From NCBI GenBank assembly GCA_000482145.1, contig AUXH01000006.1, positions 1 through 64,000 of the forward strand: a stretch of DNA of 64,000 nt, in the 5' to 3' direction. Below the pieces are notes generated by a model. That model was not told the origin of the DNA, did no database searches, and saw only the letters and a program-made list of their open reading frames with translations. Position numbers and translations under genes: made by a program. The stretch is from Strigomonas culicis (lineage: Eukaryota > Euglenozoa > Kinetoplastea > Trypanosomatida > Trypanosomatidae). Positions 30,293 through 40,135 of this stretch are shown here, piece by piece (within the stretch, counting starts at the first letter, position 1; each line of letters opens with the position of its first letter).

Positions 30293-33200
30293 CTACAGTG
30301 GCCCGGTTCCCAGACGAGGGAGAATGGCCATGGACATCAATTCCTGGAACAGAAGCTTACAGGCATAAGGCATCAGTACCTGCGAAATGCGCGTGTCGTT
30401 GTCGCAGCCCTTGCACTGGTACTTGTGCAGCTTCGTGTCGGCCACGCAGATGGTGCCGCAGATGTTGCACACATGCACCGAGTAGTAGTCGCTCACGCGG
30501 AACAGCCGCTCCCGCATCCACTGCGACGCGCCGTACGACAGCATGCAGTCGCGCTCCATCTCGCCGAACCGGAGGCCGCCCTCGTGCGCGCGACCCTCCG
30601 TGGGCTGCCGCACGAGCGGCTGCAGGGGCCCGCGGGGGCGCGCGTGAATCTTGTCGCCCGACAAGTGCTTGAGGCGCTGGTAAAAGGTCGGGCCGAAAAA
30701 GATGAGGTGGTCCAGCGGCAGGCCCGTGTGCCCGTTGTAGAGGCACTCGTTGCCGTACCGCTGCGACCGCAGCTGGTGCAGCGCCTTGCCAAAGTCCTCG
30801 ACGACGACGGAGCAGAAGGGCGTCGCGTACACCTCGCCCCCCTTGTAGCACGCGACCTTGCCGGCAAGCGTCTCGATCAAGTGCGCAACCGTCATACGCG
30901 AAGGGATGGCGTGCGGGTTGATGATGAGGTCCGGCACAATGCCGTCGCGGTTGAAGGGCAGATCCTCCTGGCGGAACTGAATGCCGTTTGTGCCCTTCTG
31001 CCCATGCCGACTACAGAACTTGTCGCCAATGTTAGGAATCTTGATGGACCGCACCTTCACCTTGACGAAGCGATCGTTGTTATTCAGCGTGAGCATGACC
31101 TTGTCGACCACGCCCTTCTCGGTGGTGCGCGACGTGACGCTGCTGTCGCGCTTCGTGATGCGCGTGTCGAGCAGATTGCCGCCGTCCTGTTCCGTCTTCC
31201 CAATCGGCACCGTCTTGCCCACGAGGATGTCGCCGCCCATCACCGGCTCGCCGGGGTGGATGAGCCCGTCCATGTCCAACTTGTTGTAGTCCGCGCGCTT
31301 CAGGCGGCAGATGCGGCGGTCCGGCACCTCGAAGGTCTCCATCGCGTCCTTCTTCTGCCGCTCCTCCTTCGACTTGTAGGAGCGCCAGAAGGCACTGCGA
31401 AAGAAGCCGCGCTCCACTGCCGAGCGGCTCATAATGATCGAGTCCTCCTGGTTGTAACCGGAGTAACACGAAATCGCCACGACCGCGTTGTGGCCGGCGG
31501 GGAGATCGTTGCTGCGCATGTACGTCATCGCCTTGGTTCGCACAAGCGGCTTCTGCGGGTAGAAGAGAACGTGGGCGGTGGTGTCCATGCGCATGTTGAA
31601 GTTCGACGCGTAGATACCCATCGCCTGCTTACCCATGGCGGACTGGTACGTGTTTCGCGGCGACTGGTTGTGGTTTGGATACGGAATGATGGACGCGCAG
31701 ATGCCTAGAATCATGGAGGGGTCCATTTCACAGTGCGAGTAGTAGTAATTCTTCTCCACCTCCTTGGGCGTCATGGCAATGAGAAGCGAGTCCTCCTCCT
31801 CGCAGTCGATGAGCTCGACATAGCCCTTCTTGAGGACGCGATTCCAGGAAATTTCGCGCTTCGCTCCGGACACCTTCGGGGCCTCGAGCAGGTCGACCAA
31901 GCCGTTCTTCTGCAACTTCAAGTGCAAGCGCTCGACGACGAACAGGGGCCGGAGGCACCTGCCGGGGTCCGAAAAGACGCGGATCTCACGATCGCGGATA
32001 TCTCGCACGATGCTGACCTCGTTGCTGAGCTCACCGTTGCGGCGCCGCGCGCGCAGCTCGCGGAGCAGCCGCTCCGGGTCGCTGTCGACGCCGATCAACG
32101 AGCCATTGACAAACACGCGCGCCACGCGGACGTCGGCGAGGTCCTCCAGCCCGATCGAGTGAAACCCCGTGATGCGCGCCTGCACGGTCTGCACGACGTC
32201 ATTGTGGTCCGTACCGCGCGACATGAGACACATAAGGGCGACATTCTTGAGCAGGCCGATGGACCCACCTTCCGGTGTTTCGACGGGGCAGATATAGCCC
32301 CACTGGGTGCAGTGCAAGTTACGCGGACGCGTCGCTTTACTCGACGAGGCAATCGGGTTCTGGATACGCCGCAGGTTACTGAGCGAGGAGGAGTAGGTCA
32401 GTCGGTTCAGCGTCTGGGCCACACCCGTCTTGATGTTACCCGACTTGAGGTCGCCGAAGTTGCCTGTCGCCAAGCAGCGGCGCAGACCGTCCGTGACAAG
32501 CTTGCTGTGCACAATTTTGAACACGTTCAGTTCACTCTTACGGTTGTTCGAGTACTCCTGCAGCGTCTTGATCATTTCCTTGCGCACCTGCGCCAGGAAG
32601 ATCTGCAGCTGGAACGTCAGCAGCGAACCGGCGACGTCGATGCGCTTGTGCCCCAAAAAGTCACGATCCGTCTCGTCGCGTCGGCCGAGCGCCACAAGGA
32701 GCAGCTTGTGCACCATGTACCCCATAAACAGGCACTTGTTCCGGTTGGCGGACGGATCGGTGCCCATGTGCGGTAGCAGATCGCGCATCAGCAGCTCCTC
32801 CGCCTGCCGCTGTAGGTTCTCCTTCGTATCCTGACGGCCGAGACGGTAGCCGATGTAGGCCAGCGCCGCGTCACGGGTGAAGATGCGGAGGGAGCTGGCG
32901 TCTTCAATCGAGCCGCGCAGCAGCTCTAGCATGGCGGTATCCTTCAGGTCAGGCACCACGGTCTGCAGAATCTCCTTGTCGGATACGACGTCCATGGCAC
33001 GAAAGAGCACGAAGAGGGGGATGATTTCGTCCATCTGCGCCACGCGGCACATGAGGTTCTCAAACCCGCTGCCGGGGCCCTTGTTCTTGTACTGCATAAT
33101 GATCTGCAGCGTGCGCGGCTTGTGGAGCGAGCCCTCCACGATGGACTTGATCTCACACAGCAGACCCTTCTGGCGCGAAAAGGAGTAGACGTGGTTGGCC

Positions 33201-33859
33201 GCCTGCCGCTCCTGCGCCACAAGCACCTTCTCCGTACCGTTGATGACAAAGTAGCCGCCCTGATCGTGCGGGCACTCGTTCAACCGCGGCAGCTCGTCCT
33301 CGTCCTTCCCCTCCAGATTGCACCGCATCGACTTGAGCATAATGGGGATGCGCCCGAGGTCCACGTTGGAGGTATAGCGGTTCGTGCACGTCGTCTCGCC
33401 GGGGCGGAAGAAGTCCATGTTCAGCTTCACCTGCGCCTGGGCATCGTAGTTCATGTCCCGAAGGCGGCACTCATTGGGAAAGAGGGGCGGCAAGTTGCCC
33501 TGCTTGTGCCACGGCACCTCGTGCGACGGGTTTCCAATCACGACGTCCTGCAGCGAGATGCGCGGCTGGTCCGGCTCCTCGCTCGTGTCGACGCCGGGCT
33601 CAAACTGGCTGTCCTGGCGAGGAATAATCACAATGTCCTTCACCATACGAGGAATGCGGGTCAGAAAGTCATTGTACGAGTCGAGCTGCTGGTGCACCAG
33701 GCCCTTCTCCCTGAAGAAGGAGGAAATGACCTCCCAGATATCCTCATTGTCGAGTTCGTTGTTCGCGCTGTCCACCGGGTCCTGTCCCTCGCCCGTGTCC
33801 TCCTCCTCATTCAGCACCTCCTCCGGCTCGTTCAACTGAAGAAGCAGTTCTTCGTCCAT
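30293..33859 (-). CDS. RPB2: DNA-directed RNA polymerase II second-largest subunit
   Basis: The product is 1188 aa from the ATG at 33859, the length expected for a trypanosomatid RPB2. All canonical regions are in order: the acidic N-terminus and protrusion, HDQGGYFVINGTEKVLVAQE in the lobe/fork region, WGYICPVETPEGGSIGLLKN in the fork, GHNAVVAISCYSGYNQEDS in the hybrid-binding domain, and GDKFCSRHGQKGTNG in the wall/hybrid region. Near the end, CNICGTIC and YQCKGCDND provide the zinc-binding cysteines. The overall match, including a short acidic N-terminus, favours Pol II over Pol I or III paralogues. In trypanosomatids it transcribes the long protein-coding units such as this one, and the SL RNA genes. 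Confidence 0.95.
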   Translation of the reverse strand: MDEELLLQLNEPEEVLNEEEDTGEGQDPVDSANNELDNEDIWEVISSFFREKGLVHQQLDSYNDFLTRIPRMVKDIVIIPRQDSQFEPGVDTSEEPDQPRISLQDVVIGNPSHEVPWHKQGNLPPLFPNECRLRDMNYDAQAQVKLNMDFFRPGETTCTNRYTSNVDLGRIPIMLKSMRCNLEGKDEDELPRLNECPHDQGGYFVINGTEKVLVAQERQAANHVYSFSRQKGLLCEIKSIVEGSLHKPRTLQIIMQYKNKGPGSGFENLMCRVAQMDEIIPLFVLFRAMDVVSDKEILQTVVPDLKDTAMLELLRGSIEDASSLRIFTRDAALAYIGYRLGRQDTKENLQRQAEELLMRDLLPHMGTDPSANRNKCLFMGYMVHKLLLVALGRRDETDRDFLGHKRIDVAGSLLTFQLQIFLAQVRKEMIKTLQEYSNNRKSELNVFKIVHSKLVTDGLRRCLATGNFGDLKSGNIKTGVAQTLNRLTYSSSLSNLRRIQNPIASSSKATRPRNLHCTQWGYICPVETPEGGSIGLLKNVALMCLMSRGTDHNDVVQTVQARITGFHSIGLEDLADVRVARVFVNGSLIGVDSDPERLLRELRARRRNGELSNEVSIVRDIRDREIRVFSDPGRCLRPLFVVERLHLKLQKNGLVDLLEAPKVSGAKREISWNRVLKKGYVELIDCEEEDSLLIAMTPKEVEKNYYYSHCEMDPSMILGICASIIPYPNHNQSPRNTYQSAMGKQAMGIYASNFNMRMDTTAHVLFYPQKPLVRTKAMTYMRSNDLPAGHNAVVAISCYSGYNQEDSIIMSRSAVERGFFRSAFWRSYKSKEERQKKDAMETFEVPDRRICRLKRADYNKLDMDGLIHPGEPVMGGDILVGKTVPIGKTEQDGGNLLDTRITKRDSSVTSRTTEKGVVDKVMLTLNNNDRFVKVKVRSIKIPNIGDKFCSRHGQKGTNGIQFRQEDLPFNRDGIVPDLIINPHAIPSRMTVAHLIETLAGKVACYKGGEVYATPFCSVVVEDFGKALHQLRSQRYGNECLYNGHTGLPLDHLIFFGPTFYQRLKHLSGDKIHARPRGPLQPLVRQPTEGRAHEGGLRFGEMERDCMLSYGASQWMRERLFRVSDYYSVHVCNICGTICVADTKLHKYQCKGCDNDTRISQVLMPYACKLLFQELMSMAILPRLGTGPL

Positions 33860-33890
33860 GTGCACTTACCAAATAACAAAAAGACGTCTT

Positions 33891-33902
33891 CTAAAAAAAA
33901 AA
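33891..33902 (-). promoter_or_regulatory. Predicted SL trans-splice acceptor of RPB2
   Basis: On the sense strand a T10 tract runs directly into AG (plus 33891-33892), leaving a 31-nt leader before the RPB2 ATG at 33859. This is an ideal polypyrimidine/AG acceptor. Confidence 0.6.
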
Positions 33903-34171
33903 GTTGCAGGATATTGCTGCTGCTACTTAATCTAAACGAACTAATTGACAGTACATACCAAAGAGGGTAAGAAAGAGAGACAGATGAACACTCATACTTG
34001 CAACCAACAAGAACAACAACCGAGTGCATAGCCGCTTCACCAGTTATGGTTGTGATCATCAGATACAAGTTTGTTTACTCCTGTGCGTGAGCGAAACTGG
34101 CGAAAGAGTTGTCGTATACTTGACAGATGTGTATTACTATACAATAATAATAACAGTAGTTTTATATGGGA
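33903..34171. other. Spacer between RPB2 and the seipin-like gene
   Basis: AT-rich, under 300 bp. It holds the 3' UTR of the seipin-like gene. No gene was seen. Confidence 0.4.
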
Positions 34172-35641
34172 TTATGATTTCTTTTTGGCCACGGAGAGCG
34201 GAGAGGACGAAAAGGACCTGGCGCGCTGGGACGAACCCAGCAGGTCTTTGTGCTCTGCGTCATTGTCACCATCCAAATAAGAAAAGGAGTGCGACCTAGG
34301 GAGGACCGTAAACGATTTCTTGCTTGGATACACGTAGTCGGAGCGCTCTGACTCTTCTTCGCTGTCCTCCTCCGCCGCTGCGGACTGTCCCGAGTAGTAG
34401 TAGTACAGCAGCGCACCGCCACACAGCGCAAGTAGGACAGTAGCGGCGCCAATGTACACAAGCGAGAAGAAGAGCGTCAGCACGACGAAGCTGCTGATGG
34501 GGTAGCGCGTCAGCAGCCGTGGAATGCCGTTCAGCTCCACAAAGGAGCGAAACGACACCTGAGACACTTTGAGCGGCACGGTGCTCGAGGCATCGTCGAG
34601 CTTCTGAAAAATGGAAAAGTTCATGGCACGCAACCGCTCCTGAATGGAGACCGGCGGCGCAAACCGCTCGTACAAGCGGAGTACAACCGACACGCCGGTG
34701 CTGTGGTCAACCCGAGGATAAGGGGCATCATCGATCGTAAAGAAAAAGGGACTGAGGTACCCATACGTCTTTATGGGCACAATGAAAACAAGACGCAGGC
34801 CCCAAAGGTAGAAGCCCTTCACTGTGTCCAAGAGTGAAGTCGGCGGTCGCGTGCCGGTGAGCACCGAGGCCGTCTGCGTTGTCTTGAACAAGACGCGCCA
34901 CGTGTGTGGCGGCTGGGCGACGTCGGCGACGTGTGCGTACAGCACCTTTGTGTCGACGATCAGCTGGCCGTGCCGCCCCATCGCCTCCTTGGCAAGGACA
35001 ATCTGCATCTCGCCATAGTAGTCGCCCAGTGCATTGAACATGGGCGAGCCGTGGTGGAAGAGGGCCGTCGCGTCAATCTCGCCCGTGCTGGTGATCGCAT
35101 CGCGCTCCTTCGCCTGCGGGATCGCCATAGCACTCGTTCCGATAAGGTTGTTCACGTACTGCTCGACAAGGGACATCTGAAGCCCCGCCGCCCGCCCGAC
35201 AAACGTGCTGTCGCTGTGCGTCGTCAGGTAGCGTCCCGCAGCGACGTCGTCTAACGCGGCGGCGGGGTGAAACGCCGCGGCCACGGTGCCGCTGCTCCAC
35301 GTCTCCGTGAGAAAGGGCAACGCCGAGAAGCTCAGCGGCACCACTTGGTTGCCGGGGGCGCCGGACAGATAGTAGTGACGAATCACCCCTGCAGTAGCCA
35401 TGGCGCACAAGAAGCAGACACCCATAAGGCAAAGATACCAAAACAAGAGAACGCAAGCGACAAGATACACCGCAACCGACTTGGCCACCATGCGCATGCC
35501 CTTGTCCGTCCAGGATGAGAGCACCACAAGCGTCTTGGCACCCTCTGTCGTGACGCATCGCATCAGCACGACAGAGCTCTTCTCAAACAGCTGCCGCACG
35601 TGTGCAGTGCAAGCTTTTAGTGTATCGTGCAGTGATGGCAT
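34172..35641 (-). CDS. Seipin-like ER membrane protein, 489 aa
   Basis: Two membrane segments (~55-85, core VACVLLFWYLCLMGVCFLCA; ~398-430, core FVVLTLFFSLVYIGAATVLL) flank a roughly 310-residue luminal domain, with both ends cytosolic. This is the seipin layout. Matching details are a luminal start with VPLSFSALPFLTETW, a strand-rich middle and, ahead of TM2, a VPLKVSQVSF...GIPRLLTRYPISSF segment like the end of the seipin beta-sandwich. Seipin organises lipid-droplet budding at the ER. The C-terminal tail is acidic then Ser/Arg-rich and probably regulated by phosphorylation. Seipins diverge strongly, so the assignment rests on topology and weak motifs and needs a profile search. Confidence 0.6.
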   Translation of the reverse strand: MPSLHDTLKACTAHVRQLFEKSSVVLMRCVTTEGAKTLVVLSSWTDKGMRMVAKSVAVYLVACVLLFWYLCLMGVCFLCAMATAGVIRHYYLSGAPGNQVVPLSFSALPFLTETWSSGTVAAAFHPAAALDDVAAGRYLTTHSDSTFVGRAAGLQMSLVEQYVNNLIGTSAMAIPQAKERDAITSTGEIDATALFHHGSPMFNALGDYYGEMQIVLAKEAMGRHGQLIVDTKVLYAHVADVAQPPHTWRVLFKTTQTASVLTGTRPPTSLLDTVKGFYLWGLRLVFIVPIKTYGYLSPFFFTIDDAPYPRVDHSTGVSVVLRLYERFAPPVSIQERLRAMNFSIFQKLDDASSTVPLKVSQVSFRSFVELNGIPRLLTRYPISSFVVLTLFFSLVYIGAATVLLALCGGALLYYYYSGQSAAAEEDSEEESERSDYVYPSKKSFTVLPRSHSFSYLDGDNDAEHKDLLGSSQRARSFSSSPLSVAKKKS

Positions 35642-35883
35642 GGCGCCACAGAACGCTCATGCACACAAAGGTGAGCAAGGAGAAATCCAAAACAAGACTA
35701 TACTAAAAAAATGCAGCAGAGCCCAAGCAGTGCGAGAGTGGGGAGAAGGGAAGAGAAGAGCAGTAGGTCAAACCAATACACACCGATTCAGGCCAGAAGT
35801 AAACTAATAAAAGCAGTCCACTACTATGGTACGAGCGAAGAACAACAACAGTAGTTTAAAAAAAAAAAAAACAAGCGCAGTGG

Positions 35884-36330
35884 CTACACGCTGGGCTTGC
35901 AAAGCAGCAGACACCTCTCCACCTGGGATCGAACACCCTCGCTGGATGCGAGAAGCGAGTGAGAGTAGACCCGGAGGGTGTCGGGCGAGACGCTGGAGAG
36001 GTGGGCGCGCCAGTCCGCGAGTACACTCTCCTTCATGGAGAGATTGGTAAGCAGGCTGCGCAGCAGGAGCTCAAAGTGAGGGGGGCAGTCGTCGCCTTTC
36101 GACAAGGCTAGTGTAATCCCAGTGGTGTAGATGGTGTACTCGTCATCCAATATCGTGTGCGCAAGCGCAAACTTCTCTTCTATGGTATCCGTGCTCCCCT
36201 CCAGCGTGTCCAGCTGCAGCTGCTGCGTCACCTTCACGAGACTGGGCAGAAGCGCAGCCCACCTGCTGCGCAGTACCTGAAGAAAGTCGCCTTTCAGCCT
36301 CTGTTCGATAAAATCTTCGTAGTCTTCCAT
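35884..36330 (-). CDS. Small hypothetical protein, 148 aa
   Basis: The ATG at 36330 is followed by an acidic start (MEDYEDFIEQRLKGDF) and a helical, leucine-rich body with no membrane segment or signal. The composition is normal for a soluble cytosolic protein. It fills the gap between NOP2 and the seipin-like gene and has the same codon feel as its neighbours. No domain was recognised. Confidence 0.65.
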   Translation of the reverse strand: MEDYEDFIEQRLKGDFLQVLRSRWAALLPSLVKVTQQLQLDTLEGSTDTIEEKFALAHTILDDEYTIYTTGITLALSKGDDCPPHFELLLRSLLTNLSMKESVLADWRAHLSSVSPDTLRVYSHSLLASSEGVRSQVERCLLLCKPSV

Positions 36331-36780
36331 TGAACCACCTACGACTGTATCACATGGAAAAGTTGAGAAAAAGGTTCAATTGTCACGATGCAACAAAGAC
36401 CTATAAAGAACTACTGAGTGAAACAGAGATCGTAAGAATCATAAGGGAGTAGAAAAGGAACATGGGCGCTAAGGTGTTATCTCGATTCCGTACAATACGC
36501 AAATACAAAACAAAAAAGGAATAAAGATGCGAAAACGGTTATTTTCATTCGTACTCTATACTGTTGCGTAATTGAGATGCATTTTATAACATTAAAAAGT
36601 GTATTAGTTTAAACGTAATGACGTTCTATAGAAGAACGCAGGGGGGAAAAAAAAGAGAGAGTTAATAATTATACTGGAAATGAAGAAGGAAACAAAGAAA
36701 TCTGTGCATATTGAATGAGCGGAACTGACGGGCGCTCAAACCGTGCTGCAACCGCTAGCCGATGTGCGTGTAATTCGCCT
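36331..36780. other. Intergenic spacer, no supported gene
   Basis: AT-rich 3' flank of NOP2 and 5' flank of the 148-aa gene. Nothing recognisable was found. Confidence 0.45.
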
Positions 36781-38412
36781 TTACGCTTTCCGCTTTGTAG
36801 CCGATTTCTTGGTATCCTTTGTCTTCTTGTGTGGTGGGGGGACACTGAGTTTGGGATTGCTCTGCGTCGTCACAACAGGCTGCTCCACTTTTACACTCTT
36901 TGACGCCGGCGCATCATCGGACTTGCGCTGACGCTTCTGGCCACTCTTCTTGTCACCACCCTCTGCGGCGCCCCTCTCTTCAACCTGATTGGAGATCTTC
37001 TTCAGCTTGCAAACGTAGAAACCGTCCATGTTGTGCACGTGGGGGAAGTAGCGCCGCGACTGCTCCAGACTATCGTCGAAGCGGTGGTGCTGGTACTTGG
37101 TGAAGCCAGGCCGGCCGAAGGGCAGGCCCATGTCCACTATCTTCACGGCGCGACGCTTGAGCGCAAAGTCCACAATGGCCTCGTCCTCCTCCACTAGAAA
37201 CGAGCAGGTCGAGTACACGACGTACCCACCCACCTTGCACGCGTCGATGGCGCTGAGGAGCAGCGTACGCTGCAACTGGGAAGCGCGTTGAATATCCTCG
37301 TAGTGCTTGGAGGTCTTAATGCTCTTATCCCTCGAAATGATGCCCGTGCCCGTACAGGGCGCATCGAGAAGAATACGATCAAAGTTACGCATCACCTTCT
37401 CGTACCCTGTGCCGTCGTAGTTCGTCACGATGCAGTTGGTGACGCCGAGACGCTGCAAGTTCGCATTCAGCGACTTGCAGCGTGGTGCGCTAACGTCGTT
37501 CGCAAAGAGAACACCCGAGTTCTTCATCAGCTGGGCAATGTAGGTGGTCTTGCCGCCGGGCGCAGCGGACATGTCCAGAATGCGCTCGTTTTCCTGCGGC
37601 GCGAGCGCCATGACCGGGAGGAAGGACGCGGCCGCCTGCAGCATGTACTGCCCAGCAAGGTACTCGATCGTGCCGGCAATGGGGACATTCGACTCGAACA
37701 CTTGCAGGCCGACTTTGGACCACTTCTCGAGGGGCTCGATGTTCATGCCGCGCTTCACCAGGGCCTGGACGAGATCGCGGCGCTTGGCCTTCAGCGTGTT
37801 CACGCGAATCGTTGTCGGCCGCGCCTTCTCCATCGCCTCGAGAAAGTCGACGACCTCGCTGGGCGGGAAGAGGCGCATGATACAGTCCATCAGAAACTCG
37901 TTGTACTCGTACAGCTCGATGAGGTCGGCGCGCAGGAGGTCCCAGTACTCCGCGCGCGCCCGCCCGTCCTCCCGCTCCTCCTTGAAGTTGGACAGCACGC
38001 GCAGCGTTTCCTGGATCCGATCGCGGAGCTCCTCGGCGGTGTGCGTCTGCCCGAGGAGCTGAACCTCTTCCCTTTCGTGGTCGCCGAGTACAGTGGACTT
38101 TTCGTTTCGGTTGTGAATGTCATCTTGATTCTCGGCATCCGCGAGCTGCTTTTGGGCCAACATGCGGCGCTTGTACTTCTCTGCCTTCACCTCAAAGTCA
38201 TCGTCGTCCTCGATGGCGGCATCAAAATCCTCCTCGTCCTCAATTAAGTCGTCCTCCACATCATCGAAAACAAGATTATCTTCTTCGTGTTGCTCTTCTA
38301 GTTTTTCGAGCTCCTTCTTCTTGCTTACCTTTTCACTCGGCTTCGCCTTCTTTGTGACAGCCTTGCTCTTGGCTCCTTTGGCAACAGCCTTCTTCTTGGG
38401 CAACGACTTCAT
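36781..38412 (-). CDS. NOP2: 25S/28S rRNA (cytosine-C5)-methyltransferase NOP2
   Basis: The product is 543 aa from the ATG at 38412; upstream codons read the leader. The lysine-rich N-terminus is a nucleolar localisation type signal and is followed by a very acidic stretch (~45-80). The RsmB/NSUN fold then shows RVNTLKAKRRDL (pre-motif), LDMSAAPGGKTTYIAQ (motif I, SAM binding, ~279-294), LLDAPCTGTG with C353, and YSTCSF with C403. These are the two cysteines of the m5C mechanism. MKNSGVLFAND and TNYDG are close to yeast Nop2 and human NSUN1. The enzyme modifies large-subunit rRNA and is needed for 60S assembly. YTM1, another 60S factor, is the next gene upstream in the transcription unit. Confidence 0.95.
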   Translation of the reverse strand: MKSLPKKKAVAKGAKSKAVTKKAKPSEKVSKKKELEKLEEQHEEDNLVFDDVEDDLIEDEEDFDAAIEDDDDFEVKAEKYKRRMLAQKQLADAENQDDIHNRNEKSTVLGDHEREEVQLLGQTHTAEELRDRIQETLRVLSNFKEEREDGRARAEYWDLLRADLIELYEYNEFLMDCIMRLFPPSEVVDFLEAMEKARPTTIRVNTLKAKRRDLVQALVKRGMNIEPLEKWSKVGLQVFESNVPIAGTIEYLAGQYMLQAAASFLPVMALAPQENERILDMSAAPGGKTTYIAQLMKNSGVLFANDVSAPRCKSLNANLQRLGVTNCIVTNYDGTGYEKVMRNFDRILLDAPCTGTGIISRDKSIKTSKHYEDIQRASQLQRTLLLSAIDACKVGGYVVYSTCSFLVEEDEAIVDFALKRRAVKIVDMGLPFGRPGFTKYQHHRFDDSLEQSRRYFPHVHNMDGFYVCKLKKISNQVEERGAAEGGDKKSGQKRQRKSDDAPASKSVKVEQPVVTTQSNPKLSVPPPHKKTKDTKKSATKRKA

Positions 38413-38419
38413 GAGCGGT

Positions 38420-38444
38420 CTGCAAACAAACAAAAAACAAAAAG
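38420..38444 (-). promoter_or_regulatory. Predicted SL trans-splice acceptor of NOP2
   Basis: On the sense strand a T/G-rich pyrimidine tract ends in TTTGCAG (AG at plus 38420-38421), only 7 nt before the NOP2 ATG. It supports the chosen start and would give a very short leader after SL addition. Confidence 0.5.
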
Positions 38445-38746
38445 GCAACGTGTAAACTGAATCTCATAAAGAGAAAAAAGGAAAGAGAAAGAGAGAGAGT
38501 GAAACAAGTATGCACACAGTGGAGAGCTCTCTCGTTAGAGATGTTAACATCTTAATTAGCATTTACGCTTGTACAACTAAGTGTACCAAAAGTGGTTGGG
38601 CAATGTGCATTTTGGTTGTTACGCTGTTATCTTTAAACGATCTGTTAACGGTTATCCTTATCAAATGAATTAAATGCTAAAAAGATTTACATAGCTCTCG
38701 CTATGCGCTTCAGGTTCGTCTACACTGTGGTAGTAGTACACACGTC
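38445..38746. other. Spacer between YTM1 and NOP2
   Basis: AT-rich, about 300 bp, with a purine-rich plus strand near 38467-38503 (pyrimidine-rich sense strand). No gene was seen. Confidence 0.4.
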
Positions 38747-40093
38747 TTAGGCCTCTTTCGAGAGCGAGAAGGACCGTGTCTTGTTGTCCTTGCCGCAGCT
38801 GACAATAAACGATTCGCCTGCGTACGTGACATCGAGCACACCGTCCGTGTGGAGAGCATCCATCGTGAGCAGTGCGCCGGCCGTAGAGCGCAGGTCGAAC
38901 ACGCGCACCGTCCCGTCCTCGCTGCCGGTGGCGAAAAGTACACCGCTGCCGCTCTCCGCATGCTCGTCCGCTTCATCCCAGATCCACGCAGCGGAGTAGA
39001 GCCACTGGCGGTGCCCACTGAAGGTCTTGACAAGAGCCTTCTGACGCGAGTCGTACAGCCGTGCGCGGTTGTCCGTGCAGGCCGTGAGGATCAGATCCGC
39101 CCCCGCCGAGGACACACTAGGCCGCACGGCTATCTTGTTGATGGCATGGTCGCCCGGGTACTGCGCCAGAAGCTGCGCCTGCGCCACGTCGAGGGACTTG
39201 AGCACGCCATCCAGACCTGCCGAGTAGAGCTGCTGCTCGTCGTGCGCCGCAGAGAAGCGGCACGACAGCACGGGGCGCGTGTGGTCGGTGAAGGACACGA
39301 CGGGCGGCTTTTTGGAAGGCAGCGTGTCGCCGCCATCCGCAAGGCGGTCCCACTCAAAGACCTTCACGGTGGTGTCCCACGAAGCCGTCGCGACCAGCCT
39401 TCCCATCTTGGGCGAGACCTGCACCGAGTCAATGCCATCCGCGTGCGCCTGCACCGAGCCCAGCAGCTCCAGCTTGGAGGTGCTCGAGTCGAAGCGCCAG
39501 CCGGCGATGGTGCCGTCCTTGCTGCAGCTGGCCAGTCTAAAGTCCTCCGCCGCGCCGTGCTCACGCTGACGCTTCTGGCTGCTCCGCGTCGCGCCCGCCG
39601 CTGGCGCCGCCTTCACGGGATGCAGGCTGACCTCCTTCACACCCTCGCGGTGAAACGTACCGAGAGCAAGACAGTTCTCCCCATCCCACACGCGCACGCA
39701 GTGGTCGTACGCCCCGGTGACGAGCACTTCGGCGTTTCCGTGGAACGGACTCCGCACGCAGCTCACCCAATCGTCGTGCGGCAGCAGCGAGCTCTCTTTG
39801 GCCTGGAGCGCTGGTGTGTATTCAATGTTCAGCACGCTCTCATAACTGATACCGCGCCGATGAAGGAAACGCTGCAGACTACTCGTGATGAACTCGTCAT
39901 TCAGCAAATAGTCGAACTTCTGCGACGCGGGCAACTCCAGAACACTCTGCAGCAGTGCATTCAAACCGTCCGCCAGAGTGCTCAGCGGAACGGAGTACAC
40001 CTGCTCCGGCATGCTCTTTGCAAAGGTAGTCGTGAAGAAGGTGACAGCCACATTTCCCGAGGCTCCACTATCTGTTGGTTGTGTTTCATCCAT
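38747..40093 (-). CDS. YTM1: Ribosome biogenesis WD-repeat protein YTM1/WDR12
   Basis: The product is 448 aa, the family length. The N-terminal NLE domain (residues ~13-75; VAVTFFTTTFAKSM, QKFDYLLNDEFITS) binds the AAA-ATPase Rea1/midasin in yeast. Seven WD40 blades follow, with visible motifs such as GAYDHCVRVWDG, CSKDGTIAGWRF, ASWDTTVKVFEW and GSEDGTVRVFDLRS. YTM1 works with NOP7 and ERB1 (PeBoW) in 27S pre-rRNA processing. The gene bounds the amino-acid transporter array, and its first ~70 codons recur as decayed copies in every spacer of that array. The full-length gene itself is intact. Confidence 0.95.
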   Translation of the reverse strand: MDETQPTDSGASGNVAVTFFTTTFAKSMPEQVYSVPLSTLADGLNALLQSVLELPASQKFDYLLNDEFITSSLQRFLHRRGISYESVLNIEYTPALQAKESSLLPHDDWVSCVRSPFHGNAEVLVTGAYDHCVRVWDGENCLALGTFHREGVKEVSLHPVKAAPAAGATRSSQKRQREHGAAEDFRLASCSKDGTIAGWRFDSSTSKLELLGSVQAHADGIDSVQVSPKMGRLVATASWDTTVKVFEWDRLADGGDTLPSKKPPVVSFTDHTRPVLSCRFSAAHDEQQLYSAGLDGVLKSLDVAQAQLLAQYPGDHAINKIAVRPSVSSAGADLILTACTDNRARLYDSRQKALVKTFSGHRQWLYSAAWIWDEADEHAESGSGVLFATGSEDGTVRVFDLRSTAGALLTMDALHTDGVLDVTYAGESFIVSCGKDNKTRSFSLSKEA

Positions 40094-40116
40094 CTTAACC
40101 TTATCTTCGTTCGCTT

Positions 40117-40135
40117 CTAAAGGAAAAAAAAAAGA
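40117..40135 (-). promoter_or_regulatory. Predicted SL trans-splice acceptor of YTM1
   Basis: On the sense strand, CTTC followed by about ten T, then CCTTTAG (AG at plus 40117-40118), gives a 23-nt leader before the YTM1 ATG. It is a strong pyrimidine/AG acceptor. Confidence 0.55.
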
